Shown here one piece after another: positions 26,131-34,310 of a DNA stretch of 64,000 nt (within the stretch, counting starts at the first letter, position 1; every line of letters starts with the position of its first letter). Source of the DNA: Actinokineospora diospyrosa (GTDB taxonomy: Bacteria; Actinomycetota; Actinomycetes; Mycobacteriales; Pseudonocardiaceae). The position numbers and the translations under genes were made by a program. The DNA lies in NCBI RefSeq assembly GCF_024171925.1, contig NZ_JAMTCO010000015.1, positions 62,001-126,000 of the forward strand, read 5' to 3'. A model generated the notes under the pieces. That model was given only the letters and a program-made list of their open reading frames with translations. It searched no databases and was not told the DNA's origin.

Positions 26131-26505
26131 CTAGAACCGCAGCAACGGCAGCAGTCCGGACAGGTCGGCGCGCGCGCCCGAGGCGGCGACGCGGCCCCCG
26201 GTCAGCGCGGCGTCCCACCCCGTCCGGCCGACCGCGAGCTCCAGCCAGGTCCGCGGATCCATCTCGACGACGTTCGGCGGCGTCCCCCGGGTGTGCCGGG
26301 GGCCTTCCACGCACTGCACGGCCGCGAACGGCGGCACCCGCACCTCGACGCTGTGCCCCGGCGCGTCCTGCTCCAAGGTGCGCAGGCTCAACCGGACCGC
26401 CGCGGCGAGCACGGGTCGGGCGGGTTGGTCGCCGCCGTCGAGCCACTCGAGGGTGGCCGCGACGGCGGCGCGCAGCTCAGCGGGGTCGATGCTCTTGCGC
26501 GGCAC
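26131..26505 (-). CDS. Sterol-carrier-family protein
   Basis: A 124-residue protein beginning V-P-R-K-S-I-D-P-A-E-L. It resembles the short actinobacterial sterol carrier family proteins, whose ortholog Rv0807 sits just before purF in M. tuberculosis. The C-terminal D-P-R-T-W-L-E-L-A-V-G-R and D-L-S-G-L-L-P-L stretches fit a lipid-binding SCP2-like half. Ligand unknown. It lies 8 bp after the espG gene, so it is probably read from the same mRNA as the type VII secretion genes. Confidence 0.75.
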   Translation of the reverse strand: MPRKSIDPAELRAAVAATLEWLDGGDQPARPVLAAAVRLSLRTLEQDAPGHSVEVRVPPFAAVQCVEGPRHTRGTPPNVVEMDPRTWLELAVGRTGWDAALTGGRVAASGARADLSGLLPLLRF

Positions 26506-26513
26506 CGGTCCGG

Positions 26514-27329
26514 CTAGTCCTCGACGTCGCGGACGACCTCGTCGAGGACCTCCTCGACCAGGTGCACCAGCTTGCGGGTGTCCGCGGGCGAGATGGTCGT
26601 CCACAGCGACTTGTCCGGCGCGGCGCGGCGGACCTGGACGTAGCGACCGGCCGCGGTGTCGAAGAACGACACGACCCGGTCCGCCCGCACCCGCCTGCCG
26701 AGCCGGTCGCGGGCCGCCGCACCGAAGTTCCCGGTGCCCTGCACGTCGCCGATCATCTCGGTCAGCGCGGTGGCGTCCGCGTCGCGCACGCCACGGGCCA
26801 GCAGGGCGAGCTCGAAGCTCTTCTGCGTCCCGTCGGCGCTCTTGGCCGCGGCCTCGAAGTCGTCGGTGCGCAACGTGATCGACGTGCCGGGGCCCGCCTG
26901 CCAGGCGGGGAGCACGCCGATCGCGGCGGCCGCCAAGCCGACCGGTGAGGTGCGGCTGAGCGTGATCCGGTCGTCGCTGAGCACCGCGAGCGCGGCCTCG
27001 TCGCGACCGGTGGCGCACGCCAGCAGCCGGACCCCCGCGCCGACCCAGGTGCGGCCGTCGACCTCGCGGTCGGGGCGGGCCAGCAGCCGGACCAGGTGCT
27101 CGACCTCGGGGTGCACGTCGACCTTGCGGCCGAGCCCGCGCTGCTCGAGGTCGGCCCAGACGCGCTCCTCGATCTCGGCGCGCTCCTCGTACGTCTTGCC
27201 CGGTGAGGGCACCTTGACCACCAGGGGCATGCTCCCCGGGGCCAGGTGCTCCCACAGCACGTCGAACTCCAGCGCGGAGAGCGACACGGGGGTGCTCGTC
27301 ACCTCAGCCACGACGCCGAACGCGGTCAT
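26514..27329 (-). CDS. ESX secretion-associated protein EspG (first copy)
   Basis: A 271-residue protein with the EspG-family pattern: an N-terminal L-S-A-L-E-F-D-V-L-W-E-H-L segment, a central beta-sheet with G-A-G-V-R-L-L-A, and a C-terminal helix. EspG proteins are cytosolic chaperones that hold the tip of PPE partners before type VII export. The directly preceding gene encodes a PPE-like protein and overlaps it by 4 bp, which supports a matched chaperone-substrate pair. No ESX membrane components (EccB-E) are in the window. Confidence 0.8.
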   Translation of the reverse strand: MTAFGVVAEVTSTPVSLSALEFDVLWEHLAPGSMPLVVKVPSPGKTYEERAEIEERVWADLEQRGLGRKVDVHPEVEHLVRLLARPDREVDGRTWVGAGVRLLACATGRDEAALAVLSDDRITLSRTSPVGLAAAAIGVLPAWQAGPGTSITLRTDDFEAAAKSADGTQKSFELALLARGVRDADATALTEMIGDVQGTGNFGAAARDRLGRRVRADRVVSFFDTAAGRYVQVRRAAPDKSLWTTISPADTRKLVHLVEEVLDEVVRDVED

Positions 27330-28648
27330 TCGTCGGCGCCGAGGACGGCCTGCGAGACCGCGCGCTCGTCGCCGAAGACGTCGTCGGTCTCCACGAGGTA
27401 GCTCGCGGTCTCGAACTCCTCCTCGTCGTCCTCGCCGTTGGCGCGGTTCGCGCCGCCGGGACCACCGAGGCCGCCCTTGCCGACAGCCGCGGCGTTGCCG
27501 CGGGTGCCCATCACGTTGTCGCCCGCGCCGAACCCGCCCGCACCGGACATGCCGCCGCGACCGAGCTGACCGCCCTGCCGCGCGCTTTCGCCTGTCGCAC
27601 CGGGGGTGCCGATCGACGAGCCCGCGCCGCCCTTGCCGTTGAGCCCACCGCCGGACCTGGTGCCCTCGGCGCCGTTGACGCCACCGGTCACGTTCAGGGT
27701 GCCGTTGAAGTTGCCGGTGCCGCCGTTCTGGTTGAGCTGGCCGCCGCCAACACCGGTGCTCGGGTTGTTGGTGAACTGGTTGAAGTTCAGCTTCGGGCCG
27801 TCGCCACCGATCGGCGGCGCCCAGCCGGACGGCGTGGTTGAACCATTCGGCCGCACGTAGCCGGACGGCGTGGTGGGCGCGGGAAGCGCGCCGGGGTGGG
27901 TGAAGGAGCCGCCGTTGCCGCCGCCGTTGGGCGCGACGTGGTTGCTACCGCCGAAGTGACCCACGTTGCTCGGGGCGTAACCGGCGGTGCTGGTGCCCGA
28001 GTCGCCGTTGGCACCGGAGAAGTTCGACACGAAGTGGCCGACGGCGTACCCGGTGCCACCGGAGGGTTCCGGGGTGGAGACGACCACGTCCGGCGGCGGT
28101 ACGAACTCGCCGAGCGTGTTGGTGTTGAAGTTGCTGCTGGACTGGTAGCTGTCCATGGCGTCCACGGCCTTCTGGGAAGCGGCGTCCTGGGCCGCCTCCT
28201 GGGCTTCGTGGTCCTGCGCCTGGTTGACGACGACGGCGGCCGGGCCGGGGTTGCCGGTCAGCAGCGCCGCACCCGCGGCGAGCTTCGACCAACCGGAGGG
28301 CGCCGGGGTGGTCACCTCCACCGGCTCGGGCATCTCCGCGCGCGCCCTGGCGACGATGTCGGCCTGGTACTCGGTCGACGCGCGCATGCCGGAGGCACCG
28401 GTCTGCGCGTCGGTCGCCCACGCCTGCAGCGGGGTCAGCCCGGCGTGCGCCTGGTCGGCGGCACCGCCTTCCCAGCTGGCCTGCAGGGTGCCGAGCTTGG
28501 TGTTGAGGTCGGCGTCGATCTCGGCGAGCTCGGCCTGCAGCGCGTCCCAGTACTCGGTCTGCGGGGTCGACGCGGCCGGGCCGGGCCCACCGTTGATCAT
28601 CGTGTGCAGGGTGGGGTGGTCGTACCCGCGCCACCGGTGCATTGCCAT
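27326..28648 (-). CDS. PPE-type type VII secretion substrate with Gly/Asn-rich C-terminus
   Basis: A 440-residue protein. Residues 1-~180 form the helical PPE-like domain with the turn motif S-W-E-G-G-A-A-D-Q (around residue 58). Residues ~190-410 are low complexity, rich in Gly, Asn, Ser and Thr, with G-G-x-G-G and N-F-N-T-type runs. The last 25 are acidic. The likely partner is the PE-like protein upstream, and the EspG gene follows. Secretion through an ESX apparatus encoded elsewhere is inferred. It may act at the cell surface. Confidence 0.8.
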   Translation of the reverse strand: MAMHRWRGYDHPTLHTMINGGPGPAASTPQTEYWDALQAELAEIDADLNTKLGTLQASWEGGAADQAHAGLTPLQAWATDAQTGASGMRASTEYQADIVARARAEMPEPVEVTTPAPSGWSKLAAGAALLTGNPGPAAVVVNQAQDHEAQEAAQDAASQKAVDAMDSYQSSSNFNTNTLGEFVPPPDVVVSTPEPSGGTGYAVGHFVSNFSGANGDSGTSTAGYAPSNVGHFGGSNHVAPNGGGNGGSFTHPGALPAPTTPSGYVRPNGSTTPSGWAPPIGGDGPKLNFNQFTNNPSTGVGGGQLNQNGGTGNFNGTLNVTGGVNGAEGTRSGGGLNGKGGAGSSIGTPGATGESARQGGQLGRGGMSGAGGFGAGDNVMGTRGNAAAVGKGGLGGPGGANRANGEDDEEEFETASYLVETDDVFGDERAVSQAVLGADE

Positions 28649-28695
28649 GTTCGGATCACCCTCGGTCGGACAGCTGTGCGGTCAGGGGAGGCGGG

Positions 28696-29076
28696 TCACG
28701 CCGGGTGGGTCTTGCCCCACATCGCGGAGTTGGTGCCCTCGGTGCGCAGGTAGCCCTGCTCGGCCTGTTCGAGCGCGGTGATCGCGCGCTGCAACTGCTC
28801 CTGGTAGCCGCGCAAGCACTTGCTGGCGGAGTCGTCGCCGCCGCCGTTGGTGCGCTGGGTGAACTCGGTCGCCGTCTCGCCGCTGACCGGGTCGTTGGCC
28901 CACTCGGGGACCCGCAGCGCGTCGAGGGCGGTGACCTTCTCCGACACCCTGGCGTGTGCCTCGCGGAACGCGGCGAGGGCGCCGGGGATGGCGGAGGGCT
29001 CAACCCGCAGGGTCTGGGTACCGGCGTACGCGGGCTCCACAGGTGCGGAACCCCCACCGCCATCGGCTAGAAACAC
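28696..29076 (-). CDS. PE-like / WXG-like small partner protein
   Basis: A 126-residue protein. A flexible Gly-rich start is followed by two long helices (residues ~28-60 and ~75-108). The second helix ends in Y-L-R-T-E, which fits the type VII export motif YxxxD/E. It lies 47 bp upstream of the PPE gene on the same strand, the arrangement of secreted PE-PPE heterodimers. No canonical PE motif is present, so the name reflects position and helical pattern. Confidence 0.65.
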   Translation of the reverse strand: MFLADGGGGSAPVEPAYAGTQTLRVEPSAIPGALAAFREAHARVSEKVTALDALRVPEWANDPVSGETATEFTQRTNGGGDDSASKCLRGYQEQLQRAITALEQAEQGYLRTEGTNSAMWGKTHPA

Positions 29077-29268
29077 CGTACTGACTCCCTGGTCCTGTGC
29101 ATTTGCGACGACTGTATCTCTGATGAGCCGCCGCGTGGAACGGTTCCCGCGTTATTGGTCGACTTCGTGAGGAATTCCTCGCGCGGTGGCGGTAAGCGCC
29201 ACTGCGGTTACCGGACGTGAGCACCGGCTCTAGGATGGCCGCACCCACCCCGCGCCCGGGAGGCGATG

Positions 29269-29865
29269 ATGGACCAGCCGGAGATCACCCTTGAGATGCG
29301 GGCCAGCGCCCGGTCCAACCCCAACAGCTGGCTGTATGTGATCGACCCCGAGTTCGGCAGGCACGAGGAGGTGCCGCCGTGGGGGGTCGTCGGCGCCTAC
29401 CCGGTCGACGACCGGGGGGAGATCACCGAGCGGTTCCGCGCCAACCGCGACTACCGGCCGTCACCGACGGCGCTGCGGATGCCGGTCCCGTCGAACCGGT
29501 TGGAGAAGGTGCTGCAGCTGATCCACGCCAGATACCGCCCCCAGGCGGATTTGCTGCCGGAGTTGCGGGACGCGACATTGTTGATCTTCGCGCGGTCGTC
29601 GCGGGACCGAGCGGTGACCGGGTTCCCGAACCGGGACGGGACGGTGATGGTGCCCGCGTGCACCTCGCCCGCGCACGTGCCAGCCGCGTGGCCGGGGTGG
29701 CGCGAGGTGCGCGGGGACGAGGTGGCCGCGCTGCTGCACGGCCACCCGCTGGTGGTCAACCCGCAGGGCCCGATCACCGCCGTCATCCCCGCCGCGCACC
29801 TGAGCGTCAGCAGGCGGGCTCCTGCGCGAGCGCGGCGAGAAAGGCACGCGATTCACCAGGGCTGA
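29269..29865 (+). CDS. Type VII secretion system-associated (SseB-like) protein
   Basis: A 198-residue soluble protein. Its start I-T-L-E-M-R-A-S-A-R-S-N-P-N-S-W-L-Y-V-I and the later W-R-E-V-R-G-D-E-V-A-A-L-L segment resemble actinobacterial type VII secretion-associated proteins that cluster with ESX genes. Role unknown. Of two adjacent ATGs, 29269 sits five bases after GGGAGG and is preferred over 29266. TAGGAT at 29231-29236 is a fair -10. Its last 59 bp overlap the convergent XRE gene. Confidence 0.65.
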   Translation: MDQPEITLEMRASARSNPNSWLYVIDPEFGRHEEVPPWGVVGAYPVDDRGEITERFRANRDYRPSPTALRMPVPSNRLEKVLQLIHARYRPQADLLPELRDATLLIFARSSRDRAVTGFPNRDGTVMVPACTSPAHVPAAWPGWREVRGDEVAALLHGHPLVVNPQGPITAVIPAAHLSVSRRAPARARRERHAIHQG

Positions 29866-30655
29866 GCGCCCGGTCGGCGAGCGAGGCCAACACCGTCCGG
29901 TAGGCGTCGACCTCGTCCTCCCCCGCCACGAACTGGCACGACGTCTCGGTCTCCACGCACACGACCGGCTTGTAGTCGGCGAACTCCAGCAGCCGGAACG
30001 ACCCGGCCGCCACCGCGCTCACCCCCCGCTCGGCGGGCACGACGCGGATGGTGACGTTGGGCCGGTCGCAGGTGCGCACCAGATCGCGCGCCTGGTCGAC
30101 CAGGACGTCGGGCCCGCACACCGGCAGCCGCAGCGCGCTCTCGTGGATGTGGAACACACACCTGGGTGCCGCGTCCCGCTTCACGAACTGGCGCCGGGTC
30201 AACTTCGCCACCACCCGCGCGTCCCGCTCCCCCGCTGGCACGGTCACATCGGCGGCGACGAGCGCCCTGGCGTAGTCATCGGTCTGCAACGGCGCCGGGA
30301 CCACCAGCACGTCGAGCCCGCGGATGGCGACGGCCTGCGCCTCGTGGTCGATGAGGGTGTGCAGGTGGCGGGGCAGTTGGTCGCCGTGCACCCGGGTCCA
30401 GGTCGGGGCGCGCAGCTCGTCGCAGATGGCCAGCATCCGGTCCCGCTCGTCGCCGGTGACACCGCAGACCTGCAGGAAGTCGGCCAGGTCGACGCTCGAG
30501 ATGCCCCGGGTGCCGAGGAACATCCGCGACAGCTTGCTCTTGGACCAGCCGAGCTGCGCACAGGTCCGCACCCCGTTGAGGTTCGCCCGAACCATGGCGA
30601 CCCGCATGCTCTCGCCCAACTCCCTGGCCCGGATTGTGGGCTCGTGTTTGTTCAC
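29807..30655 (-). CDS. XRE-family regulator with DUF5753 sensor domain
   Basis: A 282-residue protein. The N-terminal helix-turn-helix (residues ~8-65, A-Q-L-G-W-S-K-S-K-L-S-R-M-F-L-G-T-R-G) is followed by the ~180-residue DUF5753 domain typical of Streptomyces Scr1/BldB-neighbour regulators. Such proteins often pair with a small DUF397 protein, which is not seen here. GTG at 30655 gives the usual N-K-H-E-P-T-I-R-A-R-E-L-G start. The 3' end overlaps the 29269-29865 gene on the opposite strand. Confidence 0.88.
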   Translation of the reverse strand: MNKHEPTIRARELGESMRVAMVRANLNGVRTCAQLGWSKSKLSRMFLGTRGISSVDLADFLQVCGVTGDERDRMLAICDELRAPTWTRVHGDQLPRHLHTLIDHEAQAVAIRGLDVLVVPAPLQTDDYARALVAADVTVPAGERDARVVAKLTRRQFVKRDAAPRCVFHIHESALRLPVCGPDVLVDQARDLVRTCDRPNVTIRVVPAERGVSAVAAGSFRLLEFADYKPVVCVETETSCQFVAGEDEVDAYRTVLASLADRALSPGESRAFLAALAQEPAC

Positions 30656-30800
30656 GGCACATGATTTGCACATGCCAGCAGGGCAACGGAAGATTCTCCA
30701 CCCGTTGCGGGCATCCGTTGCGGGCATCCGTTGGCGGGCAGGCAACCGGCCACTTTGGTGGATAGTTGCCGATGACCTCGGGGATGCCACCGCCACGACT

Positions 30801-30806
30801 TATAGT
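30801..30806 (+). promoter_or_regulatory. -10 TATAGT of a leaderless promoter
   Basis: TATAGT ends six bases before the GTG at 30813. With no ribosome site present, transcription should start at the start codon. This is the clearest leaderless promoter in the window. Confidence 0.65.
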
Positions 30807-30812
30807 CGGGCC

Positions 30813-31283
30813 GTGACCGATCCCCTGCGCCGCGCGGACTCCTGGACCCGCTCCGACCCGATCGCGGTGAACGACCCGGGCCTCACCCAGGACGCAGGCT
30901 GGCAGATCGGCGTCTCCCGAACCCTGCCGCACCCACTGGCGAAGGTGTGGGACTTGATCAGCGGAACCACCGGCATCTCACTGTGGCTGGGCCCCGGCGC
31001 AGTACTACAACCCACCCGCGGCTCCCTATACGCAACCCGCGACGGCGCCGTAGGCGACGTCCGCGGCTACCGCGACCGAGACCGCATCCGCGTCACCTGC
31101 AAACCGTCGGGCTGGGACCACTTCACCACCATCCAGGTAACGGTCTCCGCCAAAGCCCCCGACAAAACCCTCCTCCGCTTCCACCAAGAATGGCTAGCCG
31201 ACTCCGCCGAACGCGTGCGGCAACGCGACCACTGGCAATCCGTGATGGACCGCGTAGCAGGCGCCCTGGACTCCACCCCCTAA
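30813..31283 (+). CDS. SRPBCC / AHSA1-like lipid-binding-fold protein
   Basis: A 156-residue START-like protein. V-S-R-T-L-P-H-P-L-A-K-V-W-D-L-I-S-G at residues ~33-50 is the first strand-helix of the AHSA1/SRPBCC fold, and the C-terminal long helix ends the cavity. Similar proteins bind hydrophobic ligands or act with ArsR-type regulators. No ligand can be named. It is divergent from the DUF5753 regulator, with 157 bp between starts, so it may be its target. Confidence 0.8.
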   Translation: MTDPLRRADSWTRSDPIAVNDPGLTQDAGWQIGVSRTLPHPLAKVWDLISGTTGISLWLGPGAVLQPTRGSLYATRDGAVGDVRGYRDRDRIRVTCKPSGWDHFTTIQVTVSAKAPDKTLLRFHQEWLADSAERVRQRDHWQSVMDRVAGALDSTP

Positions 31284-31379
31284 CACGGTTTCTCCGGCAG
31301 CCCGCCCCACCCTTGAGGCCACCGGCACCATCCGAAACTCGGTGGCTCCACTCCGCCCCCGCGCAAGATCATCTGCCGC

Positions 31380-31475
31380 AAGAGCCCCCGATATACAGCC
31401 TATTGACCGATCCCGACAGAACCGGGTTAGCGACCACGTCCTGTGGACAACAGAACACGTTGTGGACAACCACCC
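31380..31475 (+). repeat. ~100-bp unit with paired DnaA-box-like sites
   Basis: It begins AGAGCCCCCGATATACAGCCTAT, as at 11201. TGTGGACAA at 31442-31450 and TGTGGACAA at 31461-31469 are both perfect TTGTCCACA boxes (reverse strand), 19 bp apart. It directly precedes the ~70-bp unit array of composite repeat copy 3. 31284-31379 is spacer with nothing recognised. Confidence 0.75.
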
Positions 31476-31489
31476 CGCTAGCCCAACCG

Positions 31490-31861
31490 ACACTCGGCGC
31501 CTCCGGCACCAACCCCAGCCGTGCCAACCCGCCCCGTCAGGACCGCCCCAACCCACCCGATCAACCTTGGACACTCGGAACAGCCGGTACCAACGCAGCC
31601 CGCCCTCGTCAGCCCTGCCAACCCAACACCTGGACACTCGGATCCGCCGGTGCCATCCCAGCTGCCGTCAGGTCCGCCTCAACCCACAGTGCCAGCCCCT
31701 GAACACTCGGACCCTGCGGTGCCAACCCGCCCCCCCCGTCAGGTCCGCCCCAGCCCACTTTCCCAGCGCGTGGACACTCGGAACGGCCGGTGCCATCTCA
31801 GCCCTCTCTCGGCTGCCCTGCCATCCCAGCGCCTGGACAGTCGGACTCGCTGGTGCCAGGT
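31490..31861 (+). repeat. Composite repeat copy 3: array of ~63-81-bp units
   Basis: ACACTCGG cores fall at 31490, 31571, 31634, 31703 and 31774, then the hairpin-proximal variant ACAGTCGGA at 31837. Between cores recur GGTGCCA, CGTCAGGTCCGCC and CAACCCAC. There are six units, the largest array in the window. Confidence 0.75.
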
Positions 31862-32005
31862 GCTCGATGGGGTGGACCTGTTTTGTGTGGGGGGACGGCA
31901 CCCGTAGCGTTTCCGCGCGGCAGGGCCAGTCTTTTGGCCCCTGCTTTGCGGTTCTGCGTCGGGTGTCGTAGGGGCCCCGCGCAAAACAGGTCCACCGCAT
32001 CGAGC
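31862..32005 (+). repeat. Composite repeat copy 3: 144-bp hairpin element
   Basis: The inverted ends read GCTCGATGGGGTGGACCTG and CAGGTCCACCGCATCGAGC. Compared with copies 1 and 2, C-to-T and T-to-C changes in the left arm are matched by G-to-A and A-to-G in the right arm, so pairing is preserved. It lies between convergent genes, as copy 2 does. Confidence 0.85.
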
Positions 32006-32085
32006 AAAGCTCGAAAATCGCGGATCGGGCGCCGAGGTCGCCGCCAGGCGACGAGGCCGTCCGATCCCGGGTCGCGATGCCGAAG
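32006..32085 (+). repeat. Composite repeat copy 3: conserved tail
   Basis: ATCGCGGATC followed by GCCGCCAGGCGACGAGGCCGTCC and ATCCCGGG matches the tails of copies 1 and 2. From 32086 to 32160 there is Gly/Ala-codon-like GC-rich spacer (GCCGAAGGCGAGCCG type) and no gene. Confidence 0.7.
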
Positions 32086-32160
32086 GCGAGCCGACCCCCG
32101 GCCCCGATGGCGAAGCCGAGGCGGCCGCCCGAGGGGTTCACACAGCCGCAACCCCCGCGA

Positions 32161-32991
32161 TCAAGACCGAGAGAGCGGCACACACGTAGGAGTCGTCGCA
32201 GTAATACCCAGCTCCACGTTCCCATTGGCGCCCTTAGCAAGCGACACCGTCAGGTTCGTATCATCCATAGTCGCCGTGAAGTAGTCCGCCTGAGCCGGAC
32301 GAGGATCAACCTTCCAAGACTTGAGCGCAGCAATGGCATCCCGCTTGATCCGAGCCACATCCGCCTCAGACCCAAGATCAGTCGTCGTCGACGCGTACCA
32401 CTGAGCGCCCCGCCCAGAAGGGGCGTCGCATGTAGACAGAGAAGCCCCATCAAGTGCACCAGAAGCCGGAAACACCGCCGAATCCACCTGCACCCCCGCC
32501 GCAGCAGCAATCTTCTCAGCAGCTCGCGCGGCCCGCCCGAAGCTGGTGTTCAGAGCAGCCCGCTGCGAGTCCGTGAGATCAGGACGCAGTGGCATCGCGA
32601 GCTCTTGGTGCCGCCCACCAACCGAGCACTTGGCTTTCTCCGCCCGGATCTTGCCGTCGCGCAACCCCAGCCGAATACCGGCCGGGCCCACAAGGATCAC
32701 CGACCACTTGTCGACCGGGAGTTGAGGCTGCCAACCCGCCGCGATCCCCTTTTCGAGCAAGTCATCCGCCGACACCGAGGACGAGGCGTCAGCCCACATG
32801 GCCACACTGCTGTCCGGGTCCCCGTCGAAAACGCTGCCGCAGGTCAGCGCCTCGAACTGGGGGTCAGCGGACACCCCGCGCAGGAACTCGGTCACCGTCC
32901 CCTGGAACTCCTGCGTCACCGGAACCGACTTGGACTCCGAGCACCCCGCAAGGACCAGCCCAAGAACCCCCAGGACCGCAACCACTCTCAC
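32161..32991 (-). CDS. Lipoprotein of a type VII secretion-linked operon
   Basis: A 276-residue protein. The signal peptide ends in the lipobox L-A-G-C (Cys16), so it should be lipid-anchored on the outer face of the membrane. The mature part has a mixed helix-strand pattern with further cysteines (L-T-C-G, A-K-C-S, S-T-C-D, P-T-C-V) that could pair. I do not recognise the family. The GTG at 32991 overlaps the hydrolase stop. Codons are less G/C-biased than in neighbouring genes. Confidence 0.75.
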   Translation of the reverse strand: MRVVAVLGVLGLVLAGCSESKSVPVTQEFQGTVTEFLRGVSADPQFEALTCGSVFDGDPDSSVAMWADASSSVSADDLLEKGIAAGWQPQLPVDKWSVILVGPAGIRLGLRDGKIRAEKAKCSVGGRHQELAMPLRPDLTDSQRAALNTSFGRAARAAEKIAAAAGVQVDSAVFPASGALDGASLSTCDAPSGRGAQWYASTTTDLGSEADVARIKRDAIAALKSWKVDPRPAQADYFTATMDDTNLTVSLAKGANGNVELGITATTPTCVPLSRS

Positions 32992-34310
32992 GGCTGGCGA
33001 TCCACCTTGTACTGATGCGTCTCCACCGAAGCACCACCGAAGAACACACTTGCGCTGTCCCGGAAGCGAACCACCGACGGATCAGTGCTGGCGTCCAACT
33101 GCCGAGCCGCATCGGTGTAGTTGCCGTTGATGGCGTGGTTCCCACCCATGGTGCCCGTCTGGTGGTCGAACTTCACCGTCGTCCGGTTGTCGCTGGCCGG
33201 GTTCTCGGCCGCGTCCAGGTGCGGCACGATGTCGCCGTTGTTCTCCAGGGACAGCACCTGGACCCGCTCGTCCACCGCGATCCCACCGACCGGCGACCCC
33301 GCGGTCACCACGTGCGTGATGTTGTACCCGTCCGCCAGCAACGGGTCCACGGACCGCGCGGCCACGATCCCGCCCTGGCTGTGGCCGACGAGCATCAGCG
33401 GCGCGTCCTTCGGCACCCCGGCCGCGCGCAGCGCCTCCTGGATGCCCTCCTGCAGCACGGTCGGGTTGCCCGCGATGGCGTCGACGTTGGTGCCCATGTC
33501 GTTGGCGCTGCCGCCGTCCCCGCCCGGCAGGTTCCACACCTTCGTCCCCGGGATGTCCACGATGTAGGCAACGGTGCCGTCCGGCTGCACGACGCGCCGG
33601 ATGTCGATGTTCGCGTCGGTCCCGTTGCGGTGGTCGAGGCCGTTGAACAGCTCGCCCAGGTTCGACGGCGGGTCGACCGCGATCGGGTCGTTGTCGATGC
33701 CGAGGTCGGTCAGCCGGGGGTCGCCGTCGGGGTACGCGGCGGCGACGAGGTCGGTCAGCGTCGCCAGGTCGGTCGGCAACCCCAGTGCGGACAGCGCGCC
33801 CGGGGTCATCCCCAGCACGTCGTCGATCATGCCGGGGTGCTCGACGAGCCAGCGCTCCCAGTCGCCGTCGTAGTTGAGCAGGATGTCTGCGGCGATGAAC
33901 GCGCCTGCACCGACCGCGAGCCCCGGCGCGGTGGCCACGGCGGCGCCCGCCAGCCAGCGGCCCGCCTCCAGCGCCTTGGCGTTGAGGTCGTCGACCAGGT
34001 GGTACGCCTGGTTGGTGGCCTGGAAGGTGATGCCGCGCAGGCCGATGCCCGCCGAGGTCGCGGTCAGCCCGCTCGGGCCGTCCAGCGCGCCGAGCATCGC
34101 GAACTCGAACTGGGCCGCGCCGACCGGGTTGAGCACCGCGGAGGCGAGCAGGTCCGCGTCGGCGAGGTACTTGTGGCTGGTCACCGCGATGCCGAGGGTC
34201 TCGGCCGCGATGTCGTCGGTGAGGTCGCCCATCGCGGCGAGGTCCTCGTAGAACGCCTCGGTGCCGCCCGCGCCGCCGCCGACGGTCAGGTTGGTCACGG
34301 GGTTGCTCAT
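32988..34310 (-). CDS. Alpha/beta-hydrolase (lipase-like) of a type VII secretion-linked operon
   Basis: A 440-residue protein. Residues ~1-180 are helical and Ala-rich, without a classic signal peptide. The C-terminal half is an alpha/beta-hydrolase with nucleophile elbow G-H-S-Q-G-G (Ser near residue 312), Asp in N-N-G-D-I-V-P and His in G-G-N-H-A-I-N. The order Ser-Asp-His is standard. It lies between an espG-like gene and a lipoprotein gene, with 4-bp overlaps on both sides, which suggests an exported enzyme acting on lipid or wall esters. Substrate unknown. Confidence 0.78.
   Translation of the reverse strand: MSNPVTNLTVGGGAGGTEAFYEDLAAMGDLTDDIAAETLGIAVTSHKYLADADLLASAVLNPVGAAQFEFAMLGALDGPSGLTATSAGIGLRGITFQATNQAYHLVDDLNAKALEAGRWLAGAAVATAPGLAVGAGAFIAADILLNYDGDWERWLVEHPGMIDDVLGMTPGALSALGLPTDLATLTDLVAAAYPDGDPRLTDLGIDNDPIAVDPPSNLGELFNGLDHRNGTDANIDIRRVVQPDGTVAYIVDIPGTKVWNLPGGDGGSANDMGTNVDAIAGNPTVLQEGIQEALRAAGVPKDAPLMLVGHSQGGIVAARSVDPLLADGYNITHVVTAGSPVGGIAVDERVQVLSLENNGDIVPHLDAAENPASDNRTTVKFDHQTGTMGGNHAINGNYTDAARQLDASTDPSVVRFRDSASVFFGGASVETHQYKVDRQP

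Noticed and set aside
26131..27255. A 374-codon minus-strand gene
   Set aside because: Only the last 124 codons resemble a sterol-carrier protein. The rest is a shadow of espG.
31490..31861. CRISPR array
   Set aside because: Units are ~63-81 bp, diverged along their whole length and without distinct repeat/spacer alternation. No cas genes are present.
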